The position numbers and the translations under genes are program-made. The notes below the pieces were generated by a model that did no database searches, was not told the origin of the DNA, and saw nothing but the letters and a program-made list of their open reading frames with translations. From Rana temporaria (Eukaryota; Chordata; Amphibia; Anura; Ranidae), in contig NC_053489.1 of assembly GCF_905171775.1 (NCBI RefSeq), positions 594,393,344 through 594,457,343 of the forward strand: a stretch of 64,000 nucleotides of DNA. Direction: 5' to 3'. Below are positions 32,954 through 44,955 of the stretch, one piece after another. How positions within the stretch are numbered: position 1 is the stretch's first letter; each line of letters begins with the position of its first letter.

Positions 32954-34358
32954 CCTCCCTGGCGGTATGATTCTTTCAGATTTTTGGTGATAAAAGCGGT
33001 ACCATTATTTTGCATGGAAATTAGGCGTTTTATATTCTAGGCCTGCAATTCTTATGAATAACTTACTTAAATCTGTCCAAACAAGAGTCTAGTAGACATC
33101 CCAGGTATGATAAAGTCTGAAACACAAAATCATAAATTATAATATAATAAATAACTATAAATAATTATAACAAATATTAATGTAATTATAATAAAAATTA
33201 TTCAATGATGTAATCAAATCAAAAACACTGAAATTTGCTCAGTTGCAGAATTGTCGCTGTCAGTGTTTGATGACAAATTTCCCCACAAATCGCTATCACT
33301 CAATTCTGCAAGTGATTCTAATTTATTATCGCTGTTTTCTAGCTGCTCTAAAACCACTTTGACATAAACGGACACTTTTTGGTTGCTATGGACAATCTCA
33401 AGTTTCCAGGCAGAAAGAACAGTTATTATAATATAAAACTGCATGCAGACCACTAGGGACAAAGAGGATGTGTAATTATTTGATACAGTACTAATTGTTG
33501 GCCTCTTCAATAAACTAAATAATATTACATTTAAAGATTAAAGATGTGAGATTACAGTATACTGTATCTATACTGTGTTTTTCATTTTTTGAATTTGGTG
33601 CAGAACTCCGCCCCCGTGCGTCGCGCCGCTCTGCAACAGAGCTCGGCACTCGACAGTCACCAGTGTGTGAATCGAGTGAGATGACAGCTTGCACACACAG
33701 CGGGGAGACATCGCAGGATCCAGGGACAAGGTACCGTATTTATTGGCGTATATCGCGCACTTTTTTGCCCTGAAATTCAGGGCAAAATCGTGGGTGCACG
33801 ATATACGCCGATACCCGCTTCCCACGCCGAGTTTGAACTACTGCGCCGGCATATACCGAGCGCAGTACACTCGTGTATAGTCGGGCAGGCTCGGCTCCTC
33901 TCGCAGTCATGTCCTGGACGTACAGGACGCACAGGACGTGACCGCGAGAGGAGCCGAGCCTGCCCGACTATACATGAGTGTACTGCGCTCGGTATATGCC
34001 AGGGCAGTAGTTCAAACTCAGCGCGGGAAGCGGGGATCGAGCGGGGAGGACACCGCAGAAGGACGCCAGACCCGATGAGGAGGACACCACCGAAGCCGCA
34101 GACGGACGCCGGACCCGACGAGGCCGCCGATGGACGCCACGCAAGACACCAAAACTGTAAGTACTAAAATGTTTTTTTTACAGGAATGCTGGTCCACTTT
34201 AGGGGTGCGCGCTATACGCCGGAGCGTGCAATACCCCGATAAATACGGTAAGTAACTTCCCCTGTGTCCTGCAATGCGATCCCGAGTCTGGCTTGGGGTT
34301 ACCGCTTTTGGTATGTAAAATTCACCCCGAGCCAGACTCGGGAATACCGCCAGGGAGG
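32954..34358. mobile_element. TTAA MITE (CCTCCCTGGCGGT ends) with nested mariner-like MITE
   Basis: Left TTAA at 32,950-32,953; the right flank reads TTAG, probably a mutated TTAA. Homologous along its length to 11,341-12,197 apart from the nested 515-bp element. From 33,163 onward it is duplicated at 36,435. Confidence 0.85.
33734..34248. mobile_element. Mariner-like MITE (CCGTATTTATTGGCGTATA ends), copy 1
   Basis: 515 bp, flanked by TA (33,732-33,733 and 34,249-34,250). The paralogous site at about 12,080 reads GACAAGGTAAGTAA with one TA, proving a TA duplication as in Tc1/mariner. Much of the interior is a long inverted repeat (GAGGAGCCGAGCCTGCCCGA and its complement). Confidence 0.88.
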
Positions 34359-34823
34359 TTAGGTTAATGATGTATTACATACAGTATATAGTCTATTTAT
34401 TGTTTTTTGGCTTTGGACAGCAAACAAGGCTTACTGTGGGCAATAGTTACTGTTTTACAAAAATCATTTTACATGTTATAAAAAACATAGACCACAAGAC
34501 ACAAACAAAAAGGAACACATAGGCTATTTTTCTTATGTTACTAGAGTGCTGGTAAATAAAATGTACAACTGTTTTGTATAATTTGGCCCATTTATAATAA
34601 CCCTACAATTATGGTTCTGGTACAGAGTTTGGCAAATGTATTTACAGTTGAATTAAAGGTTTTTAAAGCAATATATAACCTGCAAAATAAAAATGCAATG
34701 CCATTTAACTTAATGTTCTTTATTTCTGTCCTGAGAGCTCCAGATGGAAGATGTTTCTATGTCAAAAGATCAGCTATCATTTCCACCCGAGCAACCCTCT
34801 ATTGGTACAATAGTGCTGATGTT

Positions 34824-36235
34824 GGGCCAGATCCTCAAAAGAGATACTCCGACTTAAGTGCTGTTCAGTCTGTGTGTAACTTTGGAAACGATCCTCAAAA
34901 GGCTTTTTCCAAAGTTACACAGAAGATCCGGCATGTGTAATTGATTTACACTGCCTAATTTTAGGATGCAGTACCGCATCCGCCGCTGGGGGCATTTCGA
35001 GTCGAAATGCCGTTGCTAGTATGCAAATTAGCACTTAAGGCGATCCACAAAGCTTTCTAGCTTCTTTTTTGCGCCGTAAGTGTTATTTTGCAAGTGTAAA
35101 ATTAGGGCTCGTTTTACAAAGTGTAAAGTTAGTCACACCTTGTAAAGGCCCATTGCAGCGACGGCATTTGGTATGCTTTCCCGAGGGAGAACTCCACGGC
35201 AATTTGTAAAAAACAAAACCGGCATGGGTTCCCCCCCAGGAGCATACCAGGCCCTTAGGTCTGGTATGGGTTGTAAGGGGACCCCCCCTACGCCGAAAAA
35301 TTGACGTAGGGGGTCCCCCTACAATCCATACCAGACCCGTATCCAAAGCACGCTACCCGGCCGGCCAGGAAGGGAGTGGGGACGAGCGAGCGCCCCCCCC
35401 CCCCCCTCCTGAGCCGTGCCAGGCCGCGTGCCCTCAACATGGGGGGGTTGGGTGCTCTGGGGCAGGGGGGCGCACTGCGGGCCCCCCCACCCCAGAGCAC
35501 CCTGTCCCCATGTTGATGAGGACAGGACCTCTTCCCGACAACCCTTGCCGTTGGTTGTCGGGGTCTGCGGGCGGAGGCTTATCGGAATCTGGGAGTCCCC
35601 TTTAATAAGGGGGCCCCCAGATACCGGCCCCCCACCCTAAGTGAATGGATATGGGGTACATCGTACCCCTATCCATTCACCTGGAGGCAAAAAGTAAAAG
35701 TTAATAAACACACAACACAAGGCTTTTTAAAATATTTTATTATTCTGCTCCGGACGCCCCCCCTGTCTTCGTTATTAGCTCAATTACCAGGGGGGGCTTC
35801 TTCTTCCGCTCTCCGGGGGTCTTCTTCCACTCTCCGGGGGTCTTCCGCTCTCCGGGGGGGCTTCTCCGGACTCCGGGGGGGCTTCTCCGGACTCCGGGGG
35901 GCTTCTTCCATCTTCTCCCCTCTTCCGCTCTTGACTCGGCGAACCCCGGTTCTTCTGCAGCTCTCCGGTGCCTTCTTCTTCAGCGCTGGCTGCCTGCTAT
36001 GTTTGTGTGTTAGCTCGATTTCAAACAGGCAGCCGGCGCGGTCTTCTGTGGCGTCAGGGTCTTCTGGTCTTCTGTTCTTCCGATGTTGTCTCGTCGCCTG
36101 TTGTCGCTGTAATGATGGAAGCGCGCCTTGCATCCCATTTATATAGGCATCACCGTCCCATCATGCTCCGGTAGGTACCCACGTGGTGGGTGCACGTGGG
36201 TAGGCACCCACCACGTGGGTACCTGCCGGAGCATG
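34824..36235. mobile_element. Harbinger-like palindromic element, left half only
   Basis: Begins GGGCCAGATCC and continues identically to 38,089 onward, but is cut off at 36,235, a few tens of bases past the palindrome centre, where Tc1 sequence takes over. Confidence 0.88.
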
Positions 36236-36436
36236 GGGAGATCTCAAACGTGCAGTTCAAGCAAGAAGAAGACAGCCCAAGAATTTACGGGAACAGGAGG
36301 CTTTTTGCCAAGAGGAATGGGCAGCTTTACCACCTGAGAAGATAAAGAGCCTCATCCACAAATACCACAAAAGACTTCAAGCTGTCATTGATGTTAAAGG
36401 GGTCAATACATGGTATTAAGAACTGTGGTATGTAAA
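36234..36436 (+). pseudogene. 203-bp Tc1 transposase fragment inserted at duplication junction
   Basis: Matches 43,353-43,555 base for base as read by eye: the 3' end of the Tc1 transposase gene, from GDLKRAVQA to the stop, plus 3' noncoding bases. It overlaps each neighbour by 2 bp (TG on the left, AA on the right), which looks like microhomology joining. Confidence 0.93.
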
Positions 36437-39400
36437 TTATAACAAATATTAATGTAATTATAATAAAAATTATTCAATGATGTAATCAAATCAAAAACAC
36501 TGAAATTTGCTCAGTTGCAGAATTGTCGCTGTCAGTGTTTGATGACAAATTTCCCCACAAATCGCTATCACTCAATTCTGCAAGTGATTCTAATTTATTA
36601 TCGCTGTTTTCTAGCTGCTCTAAAACCACTTTGACATAAACGGACACTTTTTGGTTGCTATGGACAATCTCAAGTTTCCAGGCAGAAAGAACAGTTATTA
36701 TAATATAAAACTGCATGCAGACCACTAGGGACAAAGAGGATGTGTAATTATTTGATACAGTACTAATTGTTGGCCTCTTCAATAAACTAAATAATATTAC
36801 ATTTAAAGATTAAAGATGTGAGATTACAGTATACTGTATCTATACTGTGTTTTTCATTTTTTGAATTTGGTGCAGAACTCCGCCCCCGTGCGTCGCGCCG
36901 CTCTGCAACAGAGCTCGGCACTCGACAGTCACCAGTGTGTGAATCGAGTGAGATGACAGCTTGCACACACAGCGGGGAGACATCGCAGGATCCAGGGACA
37001 AGGTACCGTATTTATTGGCGTATATCGCGCACTTTTTTGCCCTGAAATTCAGGGCAAAATCGTGGGTGCACGATATACGCCGATACCCGCTTCCCACGCC
37101 GAGTTTGAACTACTGCGCCGGCATATACCGAGCGCAGTACACTCGTGTATAGTCGGGCAGGCTCGGCTCCTCTCGCAGTCATGTCCTGGACGTACAGGAC
37201 GCACAGGACGTGACCGCGAGAGGAGCCGAGCCTGCCCGACTATACATGAGTGTACTGCGCTCGGTATATGCCAGGGCAGTAGTTCAAACTCAGCGCGGGG
37301 ATCGAGCGGGGAGGACACCGCAGAAGGACGCCAGACCCGATGAGGAGGACACCACCGAAGCCGCAGACGGACGCCGGACCCGACGAGGCCGCCGATGGAC
37401 GCCACGCAAGACACCAAAACTGTAAGTACTAAAATGTTTTTTTTACAGGAATGCTGGTCCACTTTAGGGGTGCGCGCTATACGCCGGAGCGTGCAATACC
37501 CCGATAAATACGGTAAGTAACTTCCCCTGTGTCCTGCAATGCGATCCCGAGTCTGGCTTGGGGTTACCGCTTTTGGTATGTAAAATTCACCCCGAGCCAG
37601 ACTCGGGAATACCGCCAGGGAGGTTAGGTTAATGATGTATTACATACAGTATATAGTCTATTTATTGTTTTTTGGCTTTGGACAGCAAACAAGGCTTACT
37701 GTGGGCAATAGTTACTGTTTTACAAAAATCATTTTACATGTTATAAAAAACATAGACCACAAGACACAAACAAAAAGGAACACATAGGCTATTTTTCTTA
37801 TGTTACTAGAGTGCTGGTAAATAAAATGTACAACTGTTTTGTATAATTTGGCCCATTTATAATAACCCTACAATTATGGTTCTGGTACAGAGTTTGGCAA
37901 ATGTATTTACAGTTGAATTAAAGGTTTTTAAAGCAATATATAACCTGCAAAATAAAAATGCAATGCCATTTAACTTAATGTTCTTTATTTCTGTCCTGAG
38001 AGCTCCAGATGGAAGATGTTTCTATGTCAAAAGATCAGCTATCATTTCCACCCGAGCAACCCTCTATTGGTACAATAGTGCTGATGTTGGGCCAGATCCT
38101 CAAAAGAGATACTCCGACTTAAGTGCTGTTCAGTCTGTGTGTAACTTTGGAAACGATCCTCAAAAGGCTTTTTCCAAAGTTACACAGAAGATCCGGCATG
38201 TGTAATTGATTTACACTGCCTAATTTTAGGATGCAGTACCGCATCCGCCGCTGGGGGCATTTCGAGTCGAAATGCCGTTGCTAGTATGCAAATTAGCACT
38301 TAAGGCGATCCACAAAGCTTTCTAGCTTCTTTTTTGCGCCGTAAGTGTTATTTTGCAAGTGTAAAATTAGGGCTCGTTTTACAAAGTGTAAAGTTAGTCA
38401 CACCTTGTAAAGGCCCATTGCAGCGACGGCATTTGGTATGCTTTCCCGAGGGAGAACTCCACGGCAATTTGTAAAAAACAAAACCGGCATGGGTTCCCCC
38501 CCAGGAGCATACCAGGCCCTTAGGTCTGGTATGGGTTGTAAGGGGACCCCCCCTACGCCGAAAAATTGACGTAGGGGGTCCCCCTACAATCCATACCAGA
38601 CCCGTATCCAAAGCACGCTACCCGGCCGGCCAGGAAGGGAGTGGGGACGAGCGAGCGCCCCCCCCCCCCTCCTGAGCCGTGCCAGGCCGCGTGCCCTCAA
38701 CATGGGGGGGTTGGGTGCTCTGGGGCAGGGGGGCGCACTGCGGGCCCCCCCACCCCAGAGCACCCTGTCCCCATGTTGATGAGGACAGGACCTCTTCCCG
38801 ACAACCCTTGCCGTTGGTTGTCGGGGTCTGCGGGCGGAGGCTTATCGGAATCTGGGAGTCCCCTTTAATAAGGGGGCCCCCAGATACCGGCCCCCCACCC
38901 TAAGTGAATGGATATGGGGTACATCGTACCCCTATCCATTCACCTGGAGGCAAAAAGTAAAAGTTAATAAACACACAACACAAGGCTTTTTAAAATATTT
39001 TATTATTCTGCTCCGGACGCCCCCCCTGTCTTCGTTATTAGCTCAATTACCAGGGGGGCTTCTTCTTCCGCTCTCCGGGGGTCTTCTTCCACTCTCCGGG
39101 GGTCTTCCGCTCTCCGGGGGGGCTTCTCCGGACTCCGGGGGGGCTTCTCCGGACTCCGGGGGGCTTCTTCCATCTTCTCCCCTCTTCCGCTCTTGACTCG
39201 GCGAACCCCGGTTCTTCTGCAGCTCTCCGGTGCCTTCTTCTTCAGCGCTGGCTGCCTGCTATGTTTGTGTGTTAGCTCGATTTCAAACAGGCAGCCGGCG
39301 CGGTCTTCTGTGGCGTCAGGGTCTTCTGGTCTTCTGTTCTTCCGATGTTGTCTCGTCGCCTGTTGTCGCTGTAATGATGGAAGCGCGCCTTGCATCCCAT

Positions 39401-39497
39401 TTATATAGGCATCACCGTCCCATCATGCTCCGGTAGGTACCCACGTGGTGGGTGCACGTGGGTAGGCACCCACCACGTGGGTACCTGCCGGAGCATG
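36435..39497 (+). repeat. Segmental duplication, copy 2
   Basis: Copy of 33,163-36,235. It continues past the duplicated part into the right arm of the palindromic element, so this copy retains the ancestral right-hand context, while copy 1 retains the ancestral left-hand context. Confidence 0.95.
37006..37513. mobile_element. Mariner-like MITE, copy 2
   Basis: Duplicate of 33,734-34,248 with a 7-bp deletion near 37,300. Not an independent insertion. Confidence 0.88.
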
Positions 39498-40792
39498 ATG
39501 GGACGGTGATGCCTATATAAATGTGATGCAAGGCGCGCTTCCATCATTACAGCGACAACCGGCGACGAGACAACATCGGAAGAACAGAAGACCAGAAGAC
39601 CCTGACGCCACAGAAGACCGCGCCGGCTGCCTGTTTGAAATCGAGCTAACACACAAACATAGCAGGCAGCCAGCGCTGAAGAAGAAGGCACCGGAGAGCT
39701 GCAGAAGAACCGGGGTTCGCCGAGTCAAGAGCGGAAGAGGGGAGAAGATGGAAGAAGCCCCCCGGAGTCCGGAGAAGCCCCCCCGGAGTCCGGAGAAGCC
39801 CCCCCGGAGAGCGGAAGACCCCCGGAGAGTGGAAGAAGACCCCCGGAGAGCGGAAGAAGAAGCCCCCCCTGGTAATTGAGCTAATAACGAAGACAGGGGG
39901 GGCGTCCGGAGCAGAATAATAAACTATTTTAAAAAGCCTTGTGTTGTGTGTTTATTAACTTTTACTTTTTGCCTCCAGGTGAATGGATAGGGGTACGATG
40001 TACCCCATATCCATTCACTTAGGGTGGGGGGCCGGTATCTGGGGGCCCCCTTATTAAAGGGGACTCCCAGATTCCGATAAGCCTCCGCCCGCAGACCCCG
40101 ACAACCAATGGCAAGGGTTGTCGGGAAGAGGTCCTGTCCTCATCAACATGGGGACAGGGTGCTCTGGGGTGGGGGGGCCCGCAGTGCGCCCCCCTGCCCC
40201 AGAGCACCCAACCCCCCCATGTTGAGGGCACGCGGCCTGGCACGGCTCAGGAGGGGGGGGGCGCTCGCTCGTCCCCACTCCCTTCCTGGCCGGCCGGGTA
40301 GCGTGCTTTGGATACGGGTCTGGTATGGATTGTAGGGGGACCCCCTACGTCAATTTTTCGGCGTGGGGGGGTCTCCTTACAACCCATGCCAGACCTAAGG
40401 ACCTGGTATGCTCCTGGGGGGGGAACCCATGCCGATTTTTTCTTTGAAAATTGGCATGGAGTTCTCCCTCAGGAATGCATGCCGCTGTCATTTTTTTTTT
40501 CCCCGACGCAACTTTAAGCCGTCGCGATCCTCAAAACTCGGCGTAACGTAACTTCGCGCATGCGCAGTACGGCCGACGCGCATGCGCAGTACGGCCGGCG
40601 CGGGAGCGCGCCTCATTTAAATGGGACTCGCCCCATTTGAATAGGAACGCCTTGCGCCGGCGGAATTTTAGTTACACAGCCTGAATTTTCTAGATAAGTG
40701 CTTTGTGGATCAGGCACTTAGGTAGAAACTTTAAGCCAGTGTAACTTAAATTGGATTTTTTAAGTTACGTCAGGTTTTTGTGGATCTGGCCC
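38089..40792. mobile_element. Complete 2.7-kb palindromic PIF/Harbinger-like element
   Basis: Ends GGGCCAGATCC and GGATCTGGCCC, flanked by a 3-bp duplication GTT (38,086-38,088 and 40,793-40,795). The arms are near-perfect inverted copies from about 38,600 to 40,330, centred near 39,460, then diverge toward the tips. Any open frames in one arm recur on the opposite strand in the other, so I treat none as a gene. G/C-rich with poly-C/poly-G blocks. No DDE transposase motif seen. Confidence 0.85.
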
Positions 40793-40795
40793 GTT

Positions 40796-41321
40796 ATTCC
40801 TAATAGATGTTTTTTTCCCAGCATAACCTCAGAGGTGAGGTAGTCTCCTTTAAGTATTACTCTGCTGTTCTGTGAAGTGGGCTATGTAAGCTCTTCTAGT
40901 ATCACAGTTTTGGAAAGGCCTAGAAAGAGTCTGGAGCTGAATTCAACTGTGTTTTTTTTATACAACTACACTATTGTATGTTTTTTACTTTCATTTTTTT
41001 CTTTTTAAAGATATTAGTTTGTTTTTTTAACTGAATTTCACAGATTTTATTTTGCAAGCGTAAAAGCAAATCTAAATGTCACTATCCTCTGTGTTCTCCT
41101 TTTCGTAACTGAGAATCTGGCACTTGGATGAAGAAGACTCCTGCTGGACTTGTCCTTCCCCAGTTATTTTGGTAAAAGAATGTGCAAAGTTTGCTTGTCC
41201 TCTCAGAAAAAACAGCAAAGAGGTTTAGTTTACTCTACGTTCACACCTATGCATTTTTTAGTGCGTTTTGCAGTTTGCAGAAATGCACTACAGTCCATTT
41301 ATGGTACTAGTTTACATCTAT
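40796..41321. other. No gene or element recognised
   Basis: Ordinary AT-rich sequence between two Harbinger-like elements. Confidence 0.5.
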
Positions 41322-41890
41322 TAGCTGGATTCAGAAAGCTTTACGCCAGCGTATCAGTAGATACGCCGTCGTAACTCTGAATCTATGCCGTCCTAAATTT
41401 AAGCGTATTCTGGAAACCAGATACGCTTAAATTAGGCTAAGATACGAGCGGCGTAAGTCTCCTACGCCGTCGTATCTTAGGGTGCAATATTTACGCTGGC
41501 CGCTAGGTGGCGCTTCCGTTGAGTTCGGCGTAGAATATGCAAATGACTAGGTACGCTGATTCAGAAACGTACGTGCACCCGGCGCATTTTTTTTACATTG
41601 TTTACGTATGGCTTTTTCCGGCGTAAAGTTAGCTGGCCTAGGCAATGTTAAGTATGGCCGTTGTTCCCGCGTCGAAATTTGAAAATTTTACGTCGTTTGC
41701 GTAAGTTGTCTGTGAATGGGGCTGGACGTAATTTACGTTCACGTCGAAACCAATACGTCCTTGCAGCGTACGTTGGAGCAATGCACACTGGGATATGTAC
41801 ACGGATGGCGCATGCGCTGTTCGTAAAAAACGTCAATCACGTCGGGTCACCACCCATTTACATAAAACACGCCCCCCTCATCCTCATTTG
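41322..41890. mobile_element. Truncated Harbinger-like MITE (TAGCTGGATTCAG end)
   Basis: Homologous to 18,403-18,970 (GCGTATCAGTAGATACGCC, AATGTTAAGTATGGCCGT) but stops after CTCATCCTCATTTGA and lacks the right end. Confidence 0.8.
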
Positions 41891-41923
41891 ACGTCTTTTG
41901 TCCATAGCGCGGATCCCAAGTGG
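41891..41923. repeat. Terminal fragment of CCACTTAAG-type TTAA element
   Basis: Ends AAGTGG followed by TTAA (41,924-41,927). Only about 30 bp of this family's end is fused to the truncated Harbinger-like MITE. Confidence 0.5.
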
Positions 41924-41927
41924 TTAA

Positions 41928-42515
41928 AGTAAGGGAGTAAAAGTTTGTTTCAAATACAAGATAAGTACATCACACTAAGAATATTAAGAAAGCTAATTAT
42001 AAAAAAGTATATGGTAAGTGCGTGGGAGAAGATAGATTCTGATAAGTTACCTTGCTACTGACGTCCCAGGCCCGGGAGTTCTCATCACCGCTCTCTCTCC
42101 TCCACTATTGATGAGATTTCCTGATTTTATAGCCCAGATGTCACTTCTGATTGGCTAAAGTTGGCTTTTCCAAATATGGGCAACTTCCTTCTATCTATAG
42201 GGATGAATAGATCTGAAGTTAAACTAATTACATCTTAGCTCGTTAACTTCATGTCTATTCATGGAAGAGTACAGTCTTTCCAGGTGACTCCATATTGTTT
42301 ACCGTCCCACTGTGATTTCTTCCTGGCTTGCTTTGTATCTCCAAAAGATGTAGTAGACTGGCCGTCTCTTGCCACCTTTTCACAAAGCAATCATGCATAT
42401 CAAACACGGAGAGTGCTAATTAGATATATTCAAGCTCTAACTGTCAGCCTATTTAAATTATCAGAAATTCTTTCTCACTCACGACACATCTACCCTTATC
42501 CTAGAATATATTTAT
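41928..42515. other. No gene recognised; likely contains the Tc1 5' flank
   Basis: The 5' terminal inverted repeat of the adjacent Tc1 element should lie here, but I could not identify a match to its 3' end. Confidence 0.35.
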
Positions 42516-43538
42516 ATGTGTACAATTATGGCGATTAGACATAACGATTCTCCCAAGGCAACACTTTATAAAACAGGAAAGGAATCTAAAAAGATATCCA
42601 AGGAATTGAGAATGCCAATCAGCAGTGTTCAAACTCTGATCAAGAAGTGGAAACAAGGGCTTATGTTGAAACCAAACCATGGTCAGGTAGACCAACTAAA
42701 ATTTCAGCCACAACTGCCAGGAAAATTGTTTTGGATGCAAAAAACAAACAAAACACAAATACCTTCAGGTGAAATACAGGACTCTCTGAAAACATGTGGT
42801 GTGGCTGTTTCAGGATGCACAATAAGGTGGCACTTAAAGAAAGATGAGCTGCATGGTCGAGACGCCAGAAGAATTACTACGCAGATAAAACAAAGTATCC
42901 CACTTACAATACGCCAAACAGCACAGAGACAAGCCTCAAACCTTCTGGCACAAAGTCATTTGGAGTGATGAGACCAAAATTGATCCCTTTGGCCGCACCA
43001 TAAATGCTAAATTTGGAGAGAAGTCAACAAGGCCTATGATAAACGGTACACCATTCCTACTGTGAAACACAGAGGTGTATCGCTGATATTTTGGGGATAT
43101 GTGAGCTACAAAGGCACAGGAAATTTGGTCAAAATTGATGGCAAGATAAATGCAGTATGTCATCAAAAAATACTGAAGGAACATTTGCATTCTTCAGCCA
43201 GGAAGTTGCGCATGGGATGTACTTGGACATTCCAACATGACAATGATCCAAAACACAAGGCCAAGTTGACCTGTCATTGGCTACAGCAGAATAAAGTGAA
43301 GGTTCTGGAGTGGCCATCTCAGTCTCCTGACCTCAACATCATTGAGCCACTCTGGGGAGATCTCAAACGTGCAGTTCAAGCAAGAAGAAGACAGCCCAAG
43401 AATTTACGGGAACAGGAGGCTTTTTGCCAAGAGGAATGGGCAGCTTTACCACCTGAGAAGATAAAGAGCCTCATCCACAAATACCACAAAAGACTTCAAG
43501 CTGTCATTGATGTTAAAGGGGTCAATACATGGTATTAA
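42516..43538 (+). pseudogene. Tc1/mariner transposase pseudogene
   Basis: Covers most of a Tc1 transposase. The N-terminal piece has a helix-turn-helix (SKKISKELRMPISSVQTLI). The catalytic region keeps all three acidic residues: the first Asp in the WSDETK stretch near 42,970, the second in QHDNDPKHKA, and Glu in SPDLNIIEPLW 34 residues later (DD34E). Two compensating frame shifts between about 42,940 and 43,060 and an internal stop break the frame, so it is nonfunctional. Its last 180 coding bases are the source of the 36,234-36,436 insertion. Confidence 0.92.
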
Positions 43539-43737
43539 GAACTGTGGTATGTAAACTTTTGATAAGGGTCATTTGGGTAGTTTCTCTTGTGATTATGATT
43601 TAAAAAGAGTAAACACAGTTGATTGATAATAAATGGCTCCAGCTAAACACTAACCATGAGTGAAAGAAAAGTTTTTGTGTTATCATTCATATTCTCTGAA
43701 AAAATGGCCAAGAAATCCTAAATTCTGCCACGGTGTG

Positions 43738-43738
<1 letters not shown>

Positions 43739-43801
<63 letters not shown>

Positions 43802-43839
43802 TAGAGAGGGGTGAGATAGATAGATAGATAGATAGATAG
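43739..43839. repeat. (TA)n then (GATA)n microsatellites
   Basis: About 29 TA units (43,739-43,797), then GATA units (about 43,814-43,839). The TA run directly follows the Tc1 end (CCACGGTGTGTAAA) and may have grown from the TA target site. Confidence 0.9.
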
Positions 43840-43856
43840 TGTACTGATTTCCTACC

Positions 43857-44050
43857 TCATTTCTTGAGGCCCTAAAGTGTCAGTAAAAATACCCCCAAAT
43901 GTCACCTTTTTTGAAAGCAGACAGTACAAGGTATTTGGTAAAAGGCATTTTTTTTGTTTATGTATTTTTTTAATGGGGATAATATTCTCATATTCTTAGG
44001 GGAAAATTAGGAAATTAAATATAATCCCACCCCCACCAAGATGTAATTTT
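43857..44050 (+). repeat. Diverged tandem-repeat unit, first of three
   Basis: Shares GAAAGCAGACA, AAGGTATTT and AAAAGGC-type words in order with 45,190-45,240 and 45,510-45,560. Separated from the other units by two MITEs. Confidence 0.5.
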
Positions 44051-44060
44051 TTACAAGTTA

Positions 44061-44228
44061 CCATAATTATCGGCGTATAACACGCACAGGCATATAGCAC
44101 ACACCCTAACTTTAAGAGGAAAGTTTCAGGAAAAAAAATTTCCACAGCCCCCTGCATAAAACATGCAGGCACAGTTTACCCTCTATTTTCAGGGTAAAAA
44201 AGGGAGTGTTATGCACCAATAAATACAG
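44061..44228. mobile_element. Short mariner-like MITE
   Basis: 168 bp, ends CCATAATTATCGGCGTATAA and the reverse complement of AATAAATACAG, flanked by TA. Same family as 33,734-34,248 but much shorter. Confidence 0.75.
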
Positions 44229-44245
44229 TACTTCTCACACACAAT

Positions 44246-44955
44246 GGGCCAAATCCACAAAGATCCGGCGTAACTTATTTTTTTCCATTTAAGTTACACT
44301 GCCTTAAAATTTCTACCTACGTGCCCGATCCACAAAGCACTTATCTAGAAATTTTGGGCTGTGTAACTTAAATTCCGCCGGCGCAAGGCGTTCCTATTCA
44401 AATGGGGGCGATTCCCATTTAAATTAGGCGCGCTCCCGCGCCGGCCGTACTGCGCATGCTCGTGACGTCATTTTCCCGACGTGCATAGCGCGAAATTACG
44501 TTACGCCGAGCTTTGTGGATTGCGACGTGTCAATAAAGTTGCGTCGAAAAAAAAAAGATACGGCGGGGAAAAAAAAAATTCAAAATTTTAAAAAAATCGC
44601 GTCGCTGGACAGAAAGGTCTGCTTTTACATGGTGTACTAACTTTACACCTTGTAAAAGCAGCCCTAATTTTGCGTATGCAAACTAAAACTTACGGAGAAA
44701 AAACGAAGCTGAAAAGCTTTGTGGATCACCGTAAGTGCTAATTTGCATACCCGAGGCGGCATTTCGACACAAAATGCCCCCAGCGGCGGATGCGGTACTG
44801 CATCCTAAGATCCGGCAGTGTAAGTCCCTTACACATGCCGGATCTTCTGCCTAACTATGGAAAACTGATTCTGTGGATCAGTTCCATAGTTAGGAACAGG
44901 GATACGACGGCGTAACAGCAATTACACCGTCGTATCCCTTTTGTGGATTTGGCCC
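44246..44955. mobile_element. PIF/Harbinger-like MITE (GGGCCAAATCC ends)
   Basis: 710 bp, ends GGGCCAAATCC and GGATTTGGCCC, 3-bp duplication AAT (44,243-44,245 and 44,956-44,958). The interior resembles the outer parts of 38,089-40,792 (CGCCGGCGCAAGGCGTTCC; GCCCCCAGCGGCGGATGCGG). Confidence 0.87.

Larger units (their letters stand above)
33163..36235 (+). repeat. Segmental duplication, copy 1 (3.07 kb)
   Basis: Near-identical to 36,435-39,497. The offset is 3,272 at the start, 3,265 after a 7-bp indel near 34,030, and 3,262 at the end after small changes in C and G runs; I saw no substitution. It starts inside a TTAA MITE and ends inside the stem of a palindromic Harbinger-like element, so neither edge is a transposon boundary. 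Confidence 0.95.

Noticed and set aside
35416..40335. Paired open frames of 70-130 codons rich in Arg, Pro and Glu, each found on both strands
   Set aside because: They mirror each other because the region is a palindrome and is duplicated; sequence is simple and GC-rich, with no domain.
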